Part shown: one piece after another, positions 8,888 through 16,165 of the stretch | Numbering within the stretch: the first letter of the stretch is position 1 | Layout of the letters: every line of letters starts with the position of its first letter | Translations under genes and position numbers: made by a program | The notes under the pieces: model-generated | Database searches by the model: none | What the model saw: only the letters and a program-made list of their open reading frames with translations | Told to the model about the DNA's origin: nothing | Assembly: GCA_041497995.1 (NCBI GenBank) | Contig: JBGQHM010000044.1 | Span: 1 to 26,978, forward strand | Length of the DNA: 26,978 nucleotides | Reading direction: 5' to 3' | Source: DATKMS01 sp041497995 | GTDB lineage: Bacteria; Desulfobacterota; Binatia; HRBIN30

Positions 8888-8903
8888 ACCATTGATTCGA
8901 TTC
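8864..8903. repeat. 40-bp inverted repeat closing the decayed gene
   Basis: A 15-base arm at 8864-8878 pairs with 8889-8903 with one mismatch around a 10-base loop. The left arm reads GAATTGAATCAATGG. The stop codon of the upstream remnant (8885-8887) lies in the loop, so the element supplies the tail of that reading frame. It could also act as a weak transcription stop before the phosphodiesterase gene at 8927. Confidence 0.75.
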
Positions 8904-8926
8904 TTGCGTGTGCCACACTGCGCAGC

Positions 8927-9733
8927 ATGGCGACGGGATACTTCGCAGGAGTAAAGCCGCGAGTCTTCGGTCATCGTGGCGCCGCCGGCCTCGCGCCGGA
9001 GAACACCATCCCATCCTTTGCGCTCGGACTCGCGCTCGGCGCTGACATCTTGGAGCTCGACGTACACGCGAGCCGCGATGGCGTGGTCGTCGTCTTCCAC
9101 GATCCGACCCTCGAGCGCACGACCAACGGCACCGGCGCACTGCGCGAGCGGTCGCTGTACGAGTTGCAGCAGCTCGACGCCGGATACAATTTCACACGCG
9201 ACGGACGCGATCATCCGTACCGCGGACACGGGCTGCGTATCCCGACACTGGAGTCGGTGTTCAAGGACTTTCCGCTGGCGTACTGCAACATCGAGATCAA
9301 GCAGCCGGACCCGCCCATTGTGGCGCAGGTGGTGGAGATCATCGAGCGCCTCGATGCCGAGCACCGCGTCCTTCTGGCTGCCGAGCACGACACCATCATG
9401 CAGGAGATTCGTCACCTGGCGGGGGACATCGCCACCAGCTTTTGTACCGGCGAGGTGGTCGACTTCATCGGTCGCGTACAGGCCGGGAACTGGGACGACT
9501 ATCAGCCCAGCGGCAAGGCGCTGCAGATTCCCCCGCGCTTCAACGAGATCGAGCTGGTCACTACAGACACCGTGGCGGCAGCCCATCGCTGCGGCCTCGA
9601 GGTTCACGTGTGGACGATCAACGATCCGGACGAGATGAAACGGCTCCTGGAGCTGGGTGTCGACGGGATCATGTCGGATCTGCCAGGTTTAGCACGCGTC
9701 GCTGTGAACGCATTCGCGAGAAGCGAGACGTAA
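8927..9733 (+). CDS. glycerophosphodiester phosphodiesterase
   Basis: This TIM-barrel enzyme hydrolyses glycerophosphodiesters (deacylated phospholipids) to sn-glycerol 3-phosphate and an alcohol. The 268-residue product has the complete GDPD signature: FGHRGAAGLAPENT (14-27) with His16, Arg17 and Glu25, the metal-binding ELDVHASRDG (43-52) with Glu43 and Asp45, and the catalytic FHDPTLERTTNGTG (57-70) with His58. The C-terminus carries the usual VHVWTINDPDEM and GVDGIMSDLP strands. There is no signal peptide, so it is probably cytoplasmic like UgpQ. An insertion around residues 185-215 (GNWDDYQPSGKALQIPPRFN) is seen in some GDPDs. The start is the first Met; no strong ribosome-binding site is visible. 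Confidence 0.92.
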   Translation: MATGYFAGVKPRVFGHRGAAGLAPENTIPSFALGLALGADILELDVHASRDGVVVVFHDPTLERTTNGTGALRERSLYELQQLDAGYNFTRDGRDHPYRGHGLRIPTLESVFKDFPLAYCNIEIKQPDPPIVAQVVEIIERLDAEHRVLLAAEHDTIMQEIRHLAGDIATSFCTGEVVDFIGRVQAGNWDDYQPSGKALQIPPRFNEIELVTTDTVAAAHRCGLEVHVWTINDPDEMKRLLELGVDGIMSDLPGLARVAVNAFARSET

Positions 9734-9772
9734 CTCCGCCTTCCAGCGATTCCCGAGCCACGAGTCGCCATC

Positions 9773-10186
9773 TCACGCCACCGCCTCCTTCAACGACCGG
9801 CCGCACGCCGGGCAGAAGTTGCCGCGTGGCGGAACACCACGGCCACACGCGGGGCAGAATGCGATCCGTATCGGCCGCCGCACCTCGCCGAGTTTCTTCT
9901 GTTGCGCGGCGTGCACGCCCTCCAGCACAGCAATGGCCTCCAAGGCTTGCGCGCTGTACTTCTCACGCAGGGCCGCAAAGTCGGCGTCGGACAGCTTCCC
10001 CATCCGATAGTCGAACTCCGCTTCCTTGATCGCGGCATACGCATCGAGCTTCTGGCGCTCCAGCTGGCCACGCGGTGCCGGGCCGGCCGCGCCTCCATGC
10101 GCGTCACGTCCGATGAACGGCGCCGCCACAAAGGCAGCGGCCGCGACGATCAATATGAAGCCTACGACGCCGACGGTGAGATCCAT
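9773..10186 (-). CDS. CcmI-like membrane protein fused to a double-cysteine zinc ribbon
   Basis: A 137-residue protein, last in the ccmE-F-H run. Residues 4-24 form one membrane helix. Residues 42-82 (LDAYAAIKEAEFDYRMGKLS ... FAALREKY) match the short helical segment seen after the first helix of CcmI, the subunit that presents apocytochrome to the haem lyase. The C-terminus is a zinc ribbon with CPAC at 111-114 and CPAC at 125-128, replacing the large TPR domain of proteobacterial CcmI. By position and by the helical segment I infer a role in cytochrome c maturation, possibly as a reduced CcmI. The stop lies 39 bases from that of the convergent phosphodiesterase gene. Confidence 0.72.
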   Translation of the reverse strand: MDLTVGVVGFILIVAAAAFVAAPFIGRDAHGGAAGPAPRGQLERQKLDAYAAIKEAEFDYRMGKLSDADFAALREKYSAQALEAIAVLEGVHAAQQKKLGEVRRPIRIAFCPACGRGVPPRGNFCPACGRSLKEAVA

Positions 10187-10213
10187 GGTTGCCAGGCCGC
10201 GGACGTTGACGTC

Positions 10214-10732
10214 CTACGCATCGAAGTCTTTCAACTCCTTCTCGAGAATCTTGCTGTACGCCGATGCTGGTTGTGGCGGTGTCGCGACGTCAGGTGCCGG
10301 CCGACCGCGCCTACTCCAGCGCTTCAAGGTGAAGACGAGGAAGATACCGCCTATCCCGATGACGACGAATGGTGCGACCCACGCGACGAGGTTGAAGCCC
10401 GAAGCCGTCGGCGACGACAGGATCTTCTCGCCATACTTGCCGGAGAAGTAGGCGAGAATCGCGATCCTGTCCTTCCCTTCATTCATCTGTGCCCGGATCT
10501 CTTCGCGCAGCGGGATCGCTGACGGACACTGCAGATGGTTGCAGCTATGCACCGTGAGACCACAACCGCACTGGCAGGTGAGCGACTCCTCTACTTCCTG
10601 AAACGAGACTGTGTCCTCACTCACCCCGATGCCACTCGATAGAAGGACCAGCAGCAATGCAGCCACCCAGACGGCGAGCGACAACCTTCTTGGCGCCCTT
10701 TGACCGACCTGAGGGCAGGCTTCACGCTTCAC
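10214..10732 (-). CDS. ccmH: cytochrome c maturation protein CcmH, Cys-rich variant
   Basis: CcmH is a membrane-anchored thiol reductant that keeps the CxxCH motif of apocytochrome c reduced before haem attachment. The 172-residue product has a signal/anchor at about 17-36, the periplasmic Cys region (50-70) and a second membrane helix at about 92-116, the usual CcmH layout. Instead of the classical LRCxxC it reads LTCQCGCGLTVHSCNHLQC, with Cys53, 55, 57, 64 and 69, a variant seen in some other bacterial lineages. The GTG at 10732 is the start consistent with the frame and lies inside a 7-bp repeat array shared with the ccmF stop three bases upstream; no clear ribosome-binding site is visible, so translation is probably coupled to ccmF. 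A TTG nearer the anchor is an alternative start. Confidence 0.87.
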   Translation of the reverse strand: MKREACPQVGQRAPRRLSLAVWVAALLLVLLSSGIGVSEDTVSFQEVEESLTCQCGCGLTVHSCNHLQCPSAIPLREEIRAQMNEGKDRIAILAYFSGKYGEKILSSPTASGFNLVAWVAPFVVIGIGGIFLVFTLKRWSRRGRPAPDVATPPQPASAYSKILEKELKDFDA

Positions 10733-10746
10733 GAATCACGCTTCAC
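10721..10746. repeat. 7-bp tandem array at the ccmF/ccmH junction
   Basis: The bases read TTCACGC, TTCACGA, ATCACGC, TTCACGT, four imperfect 7-bp units. On the minus strand they encode the last CcmF codons with the TGA at 10738-10736 and the GTG start of ccmH at 10732. No inverted partner arm is visible nearby, so this may be a single arm of the element type seen elsewhere in the window. Confidence 0.6.
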
Positions 10747-12730
10747 GTTCCCCAGTCCGGCTACCCGCCGGTACATACGCCGGGGCGCGGGCCGGTACGC
10801 GTGTCGGCCAGATGGTGATACCAGTACCGATCGCCAGCACGATGCCTCCCCACCAGAGGAAGCCGATCAACGGATTGACGTACGCCTGGATCGTCGCCAT
10901 GCGCGAGGCATCGTCGAAGCCGCCGAGCACGAGGTAGAGGTCGCCGCCCAAGGTCGAACGAATGGCCACCTCGGTGGTCGGCTGCTCGGGCTTCTTGTAG
11001 AAGCGCTTCTCCGGGGCCAGTGTGTCGATCTGCTTACCGTCTTTGAGCACCGCGACGCGCGCCGTGAGGTAGGCGATGTGCGGCGTCTCGCGCGCCTCGA
11101 CGCCCTCATAGCGCAGCGTGTAGCCGCCCATCGGAAACGTGTCACCAGCCTTCACGGTGATCTGCTGCTCCTGCTTGAAGGCGGAGGTCCCGGTGATGGC
11201 AAGAAACATCATGACGATGCCGATGTGGATGATGTAGCCGCCGTAGCGCCGGCGGTTCTTACTGATCAGGTGCGCCAGCGCCGTCGCCAGATTCTCACCG
11301 ACCAGGGCGCGGCGGGCGCTGACGCCGCGGTAAAATTCCATGACGATGGTGGTCAGTACGAACGCACACAGCGAGAACGCGACGATGGCGTACCAGTGGC
11401 GGATGCCGGCGGCGACCAAGCCAATACCGGTGACGAAGCCCAACCCCAGCGGCAGCATGAAGCTCTTCTGGAGATTGCGCGCCGACGCGCGCCGCCAGGC
11501 GATCACGGGGCCGACACCGGTGAGGAACAGCAGGACCAGACCGAGCGGCGCGTTCACCCGATTGAAGAATGGCGGCCCGACGGTGATCTTGACACCGCGC
11601 ACGGCTTCGGAGATCACCGGGAACACGGTGCCCCAGAACACCGAGAACGCAATACCGACGAGGATCAGGTTGTTCAGCAGGAACGCCGACTCGCGCGACA
11701 GCATCGAATCGAGCTGATGCTCACTCCGCAGCAGCGGCAACCGCCAGAAGAGCAGGCCAAGCGACATCACCAACACGAAGCCCAGAAACCACATGAAGAA
11801 CGGGCCCAGACCGGATTGCGTGAACGAATGCACCGATGAAATGACGCCGCTGCGGGTCAGGAAGGTGCCGAAGATGGTCAGTGCGAACGTGAGGATCACC
11901 AGCACCATGTTCCACACCTTCAGCATGTTCTTCTTTTCCTGGATCATCACCGAGTGCAGGAACGCGGTGCACGTCAGCCACGGCATGAAGGCGGCGTTCT
12001 CCACCGGATCCCACGCCCAGTAGCCGCCCCAGCCGAGCACCAGGTACGCCCACTCGGCGCCGAACAGGTTGCCGAGGCTGAGGAAGAACCACGCGAGCAA
12101 CGTCCAACGCCGCGTGGTCCGGATCCAGACGTCATCGAGCTTGCCGGTGGCCAGCGCGGCCATCGCGAAGGCGAACGGTATCGCGCAGCCAACGTAGCCG
12201 GTGTAGAGCGACGGCGGGTGGATCGTCATCCAATAGTTCTGCAACAGCGGGTTGAGGTCGCGCCCCTCCGCCGGCGTGAAGGCCAGGCGCTGGAACGGCG
12301 GCGTCACGAACATCAACATCGAGAGAAAGAACAGCGCGATCACCATAAGCGTGGCGTTGACGTACGGCATCAGCTCGCGGTTCTTCTCGCGGTTCTGCAG
12401 AATCACAACGGCGGACATCGAGGTGAGGATCAGCGACCAGAATAGGAGCGACCCGGCTTGGCCACCCCACAACGCCGCGATGGTGTAGTTCAGTGGTAAG
12501 GTGCTGCTGGAGTAGTGCGCGACGTACTCGATGTTGAAGTCGTGCGTGACCAAGGCCTGCAGCAGCGCGGCGACGGCGATCACGACGAAGCCCCAGACGG
12601 CCAGTGCGGCGTTCTCCGCGCTGGCGATGACCTCGCGCTTGCGGCGCAGAGCGCCGAACAGGGACATGCCGATCGCGTAGATCGCCAGCACCCAAGCGAT
12701 CGCGAGAGCTACCGACCCGACATCTACCAT
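10736..12730 (-). CDS. ccmF: cytochrome c haem lyase subunit CcmF
   Basis: CcmF takes haem from holo-CcmE and joins it to reduced apocytochrome c in the periplasm. The 664-residue multi-spanning protein is of normal length. The tryptophan-rich WWD haem-binding motif WGGYWAWDPVE is at 234-244. His171 (in TIHPPS) and His259 (in FLHS) match conserved periplasmic haem ligands of the family. The periplasmic domain near the C-terminus includes a segment starting YTLRYEGVEARETPHIAYL. The ATG at 12730 follows AAAGGTG on the minus strand. It lies between ccmE and ccmH in one apparent operon. Its last codons are formed by the repeat array at 10721-10746. Confidence 0.96.
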   Translation of the reverse strand: MVDVGSVALAIAWVLAIYAIGMSLFGALRRKREVIASAENAALAVWGFVVIAVAALLQALVTHDFNIEYVAHYSSSTLPLNYTIAALWGGQAGSLLFWSLILTSMSAVVILQNREKNRELMPYVNATLMVIALFFLSMLMFVTPPFQRLAFTPAEGRDLNPLLQNYWMTIHPPSLYTGYVGCAIPFAFAMAALATGKLDDVWIRTTRRWTLLAWFFLSLGNLFGAEWAYLVLGWGGYWAWDPVENAAFMPWLTCTAFLHSVMIQEKKNMLKVWNMVLVILTFALTIFGTFLTRSGVISSVHSFTQSGLGPFFMWFLGFVLVMSLGLLFWRLPLLRSEHQLDSMLSRESAFLLNNLILVGIAFSVFWGTVFPVISEAVRGVKITVGPPFFNRVNAPLGLVLLFLTGVGPVIAWRRASARNLQKSFMLPLGLGFVTGIGLVAAGIRHWYAIVAFSLCAFVLTTIVMEFYRGVSARRALVGENLATALAHLISKNRRRYGGYIIHIGIVMMFLAITGTSAFKQEQQITVKAGDTFPMGGYTLRYEGVEARETPHIAYLTARVAVLKDGKQIDTLAPEKRFYKKPEQPTTEVAIRSTLGGDLYLVLGGFDDASRMATIQAYVNPLIGFLWWGGIVLAIGTGITIWPTRVPARAPAYVPAGSRTGEREA

Positions 12731-12768
12731 GCCTGCACCTTTCTACTCGTGTCCACGCCCTCAGAGCA

Positions 12769-12791
12769 CACCCTTCGAGAGCCTCAGGGTG
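12769..12791. repeat. short palindromic repeat before ccmF
   Basis: CACCCT (12769-12774) pairs with AGGGTG (12786-12791) around TCGAGAGCCTC. The sequence CCCTTCGAGAGCCTCAGGGT resembles a dispersed palindrome common in bacterial intergenic spacers. It lies in the ccmE-ccmF gap, upstream of the ccmF ribosome-binding site. Confidence 0.5.
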
Positions 12792-12827
12792 AGCGGAAGA
12801 GTCTTTTGAAATGAATCAGCAACCGTT

Positions 12828-12850
12828 CGTGCTGCGGCTCTCGCAGCACG
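12828..12850 (-). terminator. hairpin after ccmE, possible attenuator
   Basis: A perfect 9-bp stem (CGTGCTGCG with CGCAGCACG, 5-base loop) starts 24 bases after the ccmE stop. No T-run follows on the minus strand, so it is not a classical intrinsic terminator. It could lower read-through into ccmF or protect the ccmE transcript end. Confidence 0.35.
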
Positions 12851-12873
12851 CTCCTCGCATCTGTCGACCCTTT

Positions 12874-13323
12874 CTAGTTGGTGGCGGCTTGGGCGTTTGC
12901 GGCTTCGGCTTCGTACTTCGATGGACACGACGTCAGCACGCTCTGCGCATGCACGACGCCATCGCGATACTTGCCCTCGACGATGACGTCGCTGCCACCT
13001 TCGGCTTTGAACATGTCGGGTGTGATGCCAACGAAGTAGACCGCCACACTCTTCGCGTCACCCTCCCCATCACCATCCGTCTTGAAGTCCCCCAGCCGAA
13101 AGTTCAGCTCTTCGCCGGACGACGTCATCTTCTTGGTCACGCTGCCGGGCGTGACCCGCCCGGCGACCCGAATGCCCTCGTTCGCCAGGGTATCCTTCTT
13201 CACCAGGAACTCGTCGATGGTCAGGTAATAGACCGCGCTCTGCCGCACTCCCGTATACATGAGATAGGCAACTGCGCCGACGAGCAGCAGCGACGCGACC
13301 AAAAAGCGACCTTTACGATTCAT
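12874..13323 (-). CDS. ccmE: cytochrome c maturation haem chaperone CcmE, CxxxY type
   Basis: CcmE carries haem in the periplasm from the CcmABCD complex to CcmF through a covalent bond. The 149-residue product has an N-terminal anchor (about 7-24) and the OB-fold beta barrel (VYYLTIDEFL, IRVAGRVTPGSV, VAVYFVGITPDMF, VIVEGKYRDG). In the usual family the haem-binding site reads VLAKHDENY. Here it reads VLTSCPSKY, so Cys133 (codon at 12927-12925) stands in place of the His, with Tyr137 kept. This is the known CxxxY class, described from Desulfovibrio and archaea. There is a 10-residue Asp/Gly-rich insertion near 82-91. It is the first gene of the ccmE-F-H run and diverges from the NlpC/P60 gene. 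Confidence 0.94.
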   Translation of the reverse strand: MNRKGRFLVASLLLVGAVAYLMYTGVRQSAVYYLTIDEFLVKKDTLANEGIRVAGRVTPGSVTKKMTSSGEELNFRLGDFKTDGDGEGDAKSVAVYFVGITPDMFKAEGGSDVIVEGKYRDGVVHAQSVLTSCPSKYEAEAANAQAATN

Positions 13324-13524
13324 GCAGCGACCCTCACGCTAGTGAATTCACCCACCCCTTTCAAGCAAGCCGCAGACCGAGGCGTGCATGCGAAGAAATT
13401 GTGCGCCGATACTTGCGTCACTGTCTCGCGGTTGGTAAGAGCGCCGGGGCTGCACGCAACGATTTGCAGTCGTGGGAAAATCGAAGCGTCGCCACCTCGG
13501 GGTGTTGGCGAGAAAGGAGACGGC

Positions 13525-14208
13525 ATGAGGGCATTGGGCATGCGTCCTCCCAAATTGGCCGGACATCCGGTCCCCGGTTTCCGCGTTGTGCTGGCCGCGA
13601 CAGTCGTGGCACTCGTAGCGTGTGTGGGAGTGCACCCCACGCCGGCCTCTGCAAAGCTCCGCAAGAGTCACAAAGCCCCCTCGAAAACAGGCACCCCCAG
13701 CAAACATCACAAGGCTCCGAACGCGCAGCGCATCGCGAAGCGCAGCAGCCAGCTGAGCTACAGACGCGTCGCCAAACGCCACGCCTCCGTTCACACGGCA
13801 CGGCGTGCACCCGACCCGGACCAGCTCGTCATCGCGCAAGGTGATGGTTCGCCCGTAGTGCAATCCGCCGCCGAGTTCCTCGGCCATCCGTACCGCTTCG
13901 GTTCGGCAGGCGGGTCCTTCGACTGTTCCGGCTTCGTGCGGACGGTCTTCGCGAAGATCGGTATCGAGCTGCCGCATTCGGCACGCGAGCAATTCTCACT
14001 CGGTGAACGCGTCGGCCGCGACGAGCTCGAGCCCGGCGACCTCGTCTTCTTCCACACCTATCGGCACAGCGCGTCACACGTCGGCATCTACGTCGGCGAC
14101 GACAAGTTCGTGCACGCCGCCACGCGCGGCGGACAGGTGCAAGTCGATTCGCTCGACGAAGCGTACTACGCACGCCGCTATTTGGGCGCGCGGCGATTGG
14201 AGAGCTAG
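13525..14208 (+). CDS. secreted NlpC/P60 peptidoglycan hydrolase
   Basis: NlpC/P60 cysteine peptidases cut peptide stems of the cell wall, commonly the D-Glu/diaminopimelate link. The ATG at 13525 follows AAAGGAGA and gives a signal peptide (about 18-43, ending PASA). Residues 45-95 are a strongly basic, Lys/His/Ser-rich linker that could bind wall or membrane. The catalytic domain (109-227) has Cys134 in FDCSGFV, His185 in ASHVGIYVGD and His197 in FVHAAT, the expected Cys-His-His triad. It is read opposite to its neighbours and sits between the two halves of the ccm cluster. The stop codon is followed after four bases by an inverted-repeat element. Confidence 0.92.
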   Translation: MRALGMRPPKLAGHPVPGFRVVLAATVVALVACVGVHPTPASAKLRKSHKAPSKTGTPSKHHKAPNAQRIAKRSSQLSYRRVAKRHASVHTARRAPDPDQLVIAQGDGSPVVQSAAEFLGHPYRFGSAGGSFDCSGFVRTVFAKIGIELPHSAREQFSLGERVGRDELEPGDLVFFHTYRHSASHVGIYVGDDKFVHAATRGGQVQVDSLDEAYYARRYLGARRLES

Positions 14209-14212
14209 CCGC

Positions 14213-14304
14213 GAATGTTGAATGGTGAATGCTGAATGGTGAATTGAGGAGGGGACAGGTCTTCCCTCGGCCATTCAACATTCACAATTCATCATTCACC
14301 ATTC
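14213..14304. repeat. 92-bp inverted repeat with GAATGNT units, shared ends with the 21.8-kb cassette
   Basis: The left arm (14213-14245) is a run of 7-bp units GAATGTT, GAATGGT, GAATGCT, GAATGGT, GAATT. The right arm (14271-14304), read in reverse complement, is GAATGGT, GAATGAT, GAATTGT, GAATGTT, GAATGG. The 25-base loop has a weak AGGGGA/TCCCT pairing. GC-rich flanks (GCCGC before, GGGCCGC after) match in style the outer ends of the cassette at 21804-22217. The right arm contains the lpxA stop codon, and the left arm begins four bases after the NlpC/P60 stop. Confidence 0.88.
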
Positions 14305-15082
14305 GGGCCGCTCTGGGCCCGAAGCATACGCCGCGCTTGGACGCGCGGATGAAGTCGATCAGGTAGCGCACATCCGCCGAGACGGGCCCACTCTCCAATT
14401 CGGAGAGTGCGATACGCAGGTTTCTCGCGCGGCCGAAGAGCAGGATGAAGGCGTTCTGCAGCGCGCGAATCTGCACTGCAGTGAACCCGGCGCGACGCAG
14501 GCCGACGCGGTTGATGGCGCGCACGGTGTGCGTGCCGTCCATGATGCAAAACGGCGGCACGTCGCGGCTGGTGCGACTGAGGCCGCGCAGAATTGCCAGA
14601 CGGCCGACACGGACGAACTGGTGCACGGCACAGTTGCCCGACACAAACACCTGATCTTCGACATCGACGTAGCCGCCCAGCATCGCACCGTTGGTCACAA
14701 TCACGTGATTGCCGACACGACAGTTGTGCCCCACATGGCTGTTGGTCATGAAGTAGTTGTCATTGCCGATCACGGTGGCCGACCCGGGCTTGGTGCCGCG
14801 ATGGATCTGAACGTGCTCGCGGAAGACGTTGCGATCGCCGATGCGCAGGTAGCTCTGTTCACCCGAGAACGCCAGATCCTGGGGCGTGTCTCCGATGACG
14901 GCGCCCATGTGGATGACGTTGTCGGCGCCGACTTCGGTCCAACCCGTTAGCGTCGCATGCGCCATTACGCGCGTGCCCGCCCCGACGCGCACCGGTCCGT
15001 CGATGACCACAAACGGTCCGATGTCTGCAGCGGGATCGATCTCGGCACGCGTGTCGATCACCGCCGTCGGGTGAATGGGCAT
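14282..15082 (-). CDS. lpxA: UDP-N-acetylglucosamine acyltransferase LpxA
   Basis: LpxA adds a 3-hydroxyacyl chain from acyl carrier protein to UDP-GlcNAc, the first step of lipid A synthesis, in the cytoplasm. The 266-residue product is a left-handed beta helix of hexapeptide repeats (IGPFVVIDGP, VRVGAGTRVM and so on) followed by the helical LpxA C-terminal domain (from about 187, TVRAINRVGLRRAGF). The catalytic His of the E. coli enzyme corresponds to His119 in NSHVGHNCRVGN, and the HRGT motif at 94-97 is present. The last six residues, MVNDEL, and the stop are encoded by the inverted repeat at 14271-14304. The start shares one base with the yacG stop, implying coupled translation. Confidence 0.94.
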   Translation of the reverse strand: MPIHPTAVIDTRAEIDPAADIGPFVVIDGPVRVGAGTRVMAHATLTGWTEVGADNVIHMGAVIGDTPQDLAFSGEQSYLRIGDRNVFREHVQIHRGTKPGSATVIGNDNYFMTNSHVGHNCRVGNHVIVTNGAMLGGYVDVEDQVFVSGNCAVHQFVRVGRLAILRGLSRTSRDVPPFCIMDGTHTVRAINRVGLRRAGFTAVQIRALQNAFILLFGRARNLRIALSELESGPVSADVRYLIDFIRASKRGVCFGPRAARMVNDEL

Positions 15083-15282
15083 CAGTGCCGCTCCGGGTCG
15101 TCGTCATCCGGCTCCCCCTCTTCGGGTACGGCCTCGCCAGGTGGACCAGGGATACGATAGCCCTCGCTCGCCCAGTTGCCGAGGTCGCGGAGTTTGCAAC
15201 GCTCTGAGCAGAAGGGCCTGGAGGGGTTGCCTTCCCACGCCGTCAGCTGCCGGCACGTCGGGCAGCGCACTTCCTTGAGCAT
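15082..15282 (-). CDS. yacG: DNA gyrase inhibitor YacG, zinc-binding
   Basis: YacG is a small zinc protein that binds gyrase and blocks its DNA binding in E. coli. The 66-residue product has the four zinc cysteines (Cys7, Cys10, Cys25, Cys29 in RCPTC and PFCSERCK) and the family hallmark RDLGNWASEGYRIPG at 32-46, then an acidic tail (EEGEPDDDD). Length is typical. It lies six bases after the small CcmD-like gene and overlaps the lpxA start by one base, so it appears to be translated within one operon with the ccm genes. Confidence 0.93.
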   Translation of the reverse strand: MLKEVRCPTCRQLTAWEGNPSRPFCSERCKLRDLGNWASEGYRIPGPPGEAVPEEGEPDDDDPERH

Positions 15283-15288
15283 GTGCCG

Positions 15289-15438
15289 TTAGGACAGCTT
15301 GCGCCGCTGCAGGAGCTCGCGCAGCTCTTCGACTTCCTTGTCGAGGGAGCGGTTTCGGCGCGACAGCGTCAGAATGTACAGGAAGAGCAACACCCAGACG
15401 GCCGTGTAGGCCGCGAAAAGGAAGTTCAGGTTAGTCAT
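15289..15438 (-). CDS. ccmD: CcmD-like small membrane protein
   Basis: The ATG at 15438 follows a GGAG-type site, and the product is 49 residues; the longer in-frame start only adds residues encoded within ccmC. It has one membrane helix (about 5-22, LFAAYTAVWVLLFLYILTL) followed by a charged helix (SRRNRSLDKEVEELRELL), the layout of CcmD proteins, which stabilise the CcmABC-haem-CcmE complex. Sequence identity across this family is poor, so the call rests on topology and on its place directly after ccmC. Confidence 0.82.
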   Translation of the reverse strand: MTNLNFLFAAYTAVWVLLFLYILTLSRRNRSLDKEVEELRELLQRRKLS

Positions 15439-15466
15439 ATCCGCTCCGCCCTCTCGCTCTCCGCAC

Positions 15467-16165
15467 TCACGCCTGCCCGAGGGCTTGTTGGCGCAACCCC
15501 TCGACCTCGTCACTGAGACGCATGTTCTCGTTGCGCACCCACAGGAGCCACAGAAACAACAGAAAAAATGCCAGGAAGCAGATGCCGAGCGTCGATTGCA
15601 TGCGCACGTCGGCGAGGCCTGAGCCCCCCTCGCGCGTCACCAGCACCGCCGGATGGATCGTGCGCCACCAGTACACCGAACGGTTGATGATTGGGATGTC
15701 CACCGCACCGACAATGCCAAGCACCGCCGCATAGCGCGCCCCCTGATCCCCGCCCGTGACGCTGCGCAGCATCAGATAGGCGGCATAGATGAGCCACAGG
15801 ATCAGCGTCGTCGTCAACCGCGCATCCCAGGTCCACCACGTGCCCCAGACGGGCCGCGCCCAGATCGGGCCGGTAATCAGCACGAGGGAGCAGAAGAGCA
15901 TCCCGATTTCGGCGGCAGCGTGTGCGATACGGTCCCATACCCTAGTGCCGCGCCATAGGAACAGGATGCTCGCTACCGCCACCGTGCCGAAGGCCACGAA
16001 AGTCATGATCGCCAGCGGCACGTGGAAGTAAAAAATCCGTTGCACGATGCCCTGCACTTTATCCGTCGGGACATAGACGAACACCATGTAGATCGCAGTC
16101 AGCATCACGACGAGCGTGGCAAGCGGTAGAACGGCGTCAGCGGATTTGCGCATCGGTTGAGTCAT
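15467..16165 (-). CDS. ccmC: haem handling protein CcmC
   Basis: CcmC presents haem to CcmE in the outer leaflet and, with CcmAB and CcmD, forms the haem loading and release complex. The 232-residue protein has six membrane helices, the WWD haem motif WGTWWTWDARLT at 107-118, and periplasmic His48 (FYFHVP) and His171 (TIHPAV), which match the conserved haem ligands. Its start overlaps the ccmB stop by four bases. A charged helix follows the last membrane helix (NENMRLSDEVEGLRQQ). Confidence 0.95.
   Translation of the reverse strand: MTQPMRKSADAVLPLATLVVMLTAIYMVFVYVPTDKVQGIVQRIFYFHVPLAIMTFVAFGTVAVASILFLWRGTRVWDRIAHAAAEIGMLFCSLVLITGPIWARPVWGTWWTWDARLTTTLILWLIYAAYLMLRSVTGGDQGARYAAVLGIVGAVDIPIINRSVYWWRTIHPAVLVTREGGSGLADVRMQSTLGICFLAFFLLFLWLLWVRNENMRLSDEVEGLRQQALGQA

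Noticed and set aside
11721..12107. Open frames overlapping ccmF, for example at 10700-11839 and 11954-12445
   Set aside because: Their composition is Arg/Asp/His-rich shadow translation, and the ccmF frame is certain.
13338..13360. Another GAATTC-containing repeat arm near the ccmE start
   Set aside because: GTGAATTCAC is a short palindrome without a 7-bp array or a partner arm, so it is not counted as one of the elements.
12811..13524. Long upstream extension of the NlpC/P60 frame
   Set aside because: It runs antisense through ccmE; the ATG at 13525 has a strong ribosome-binding site and gives a normal signal peptide.
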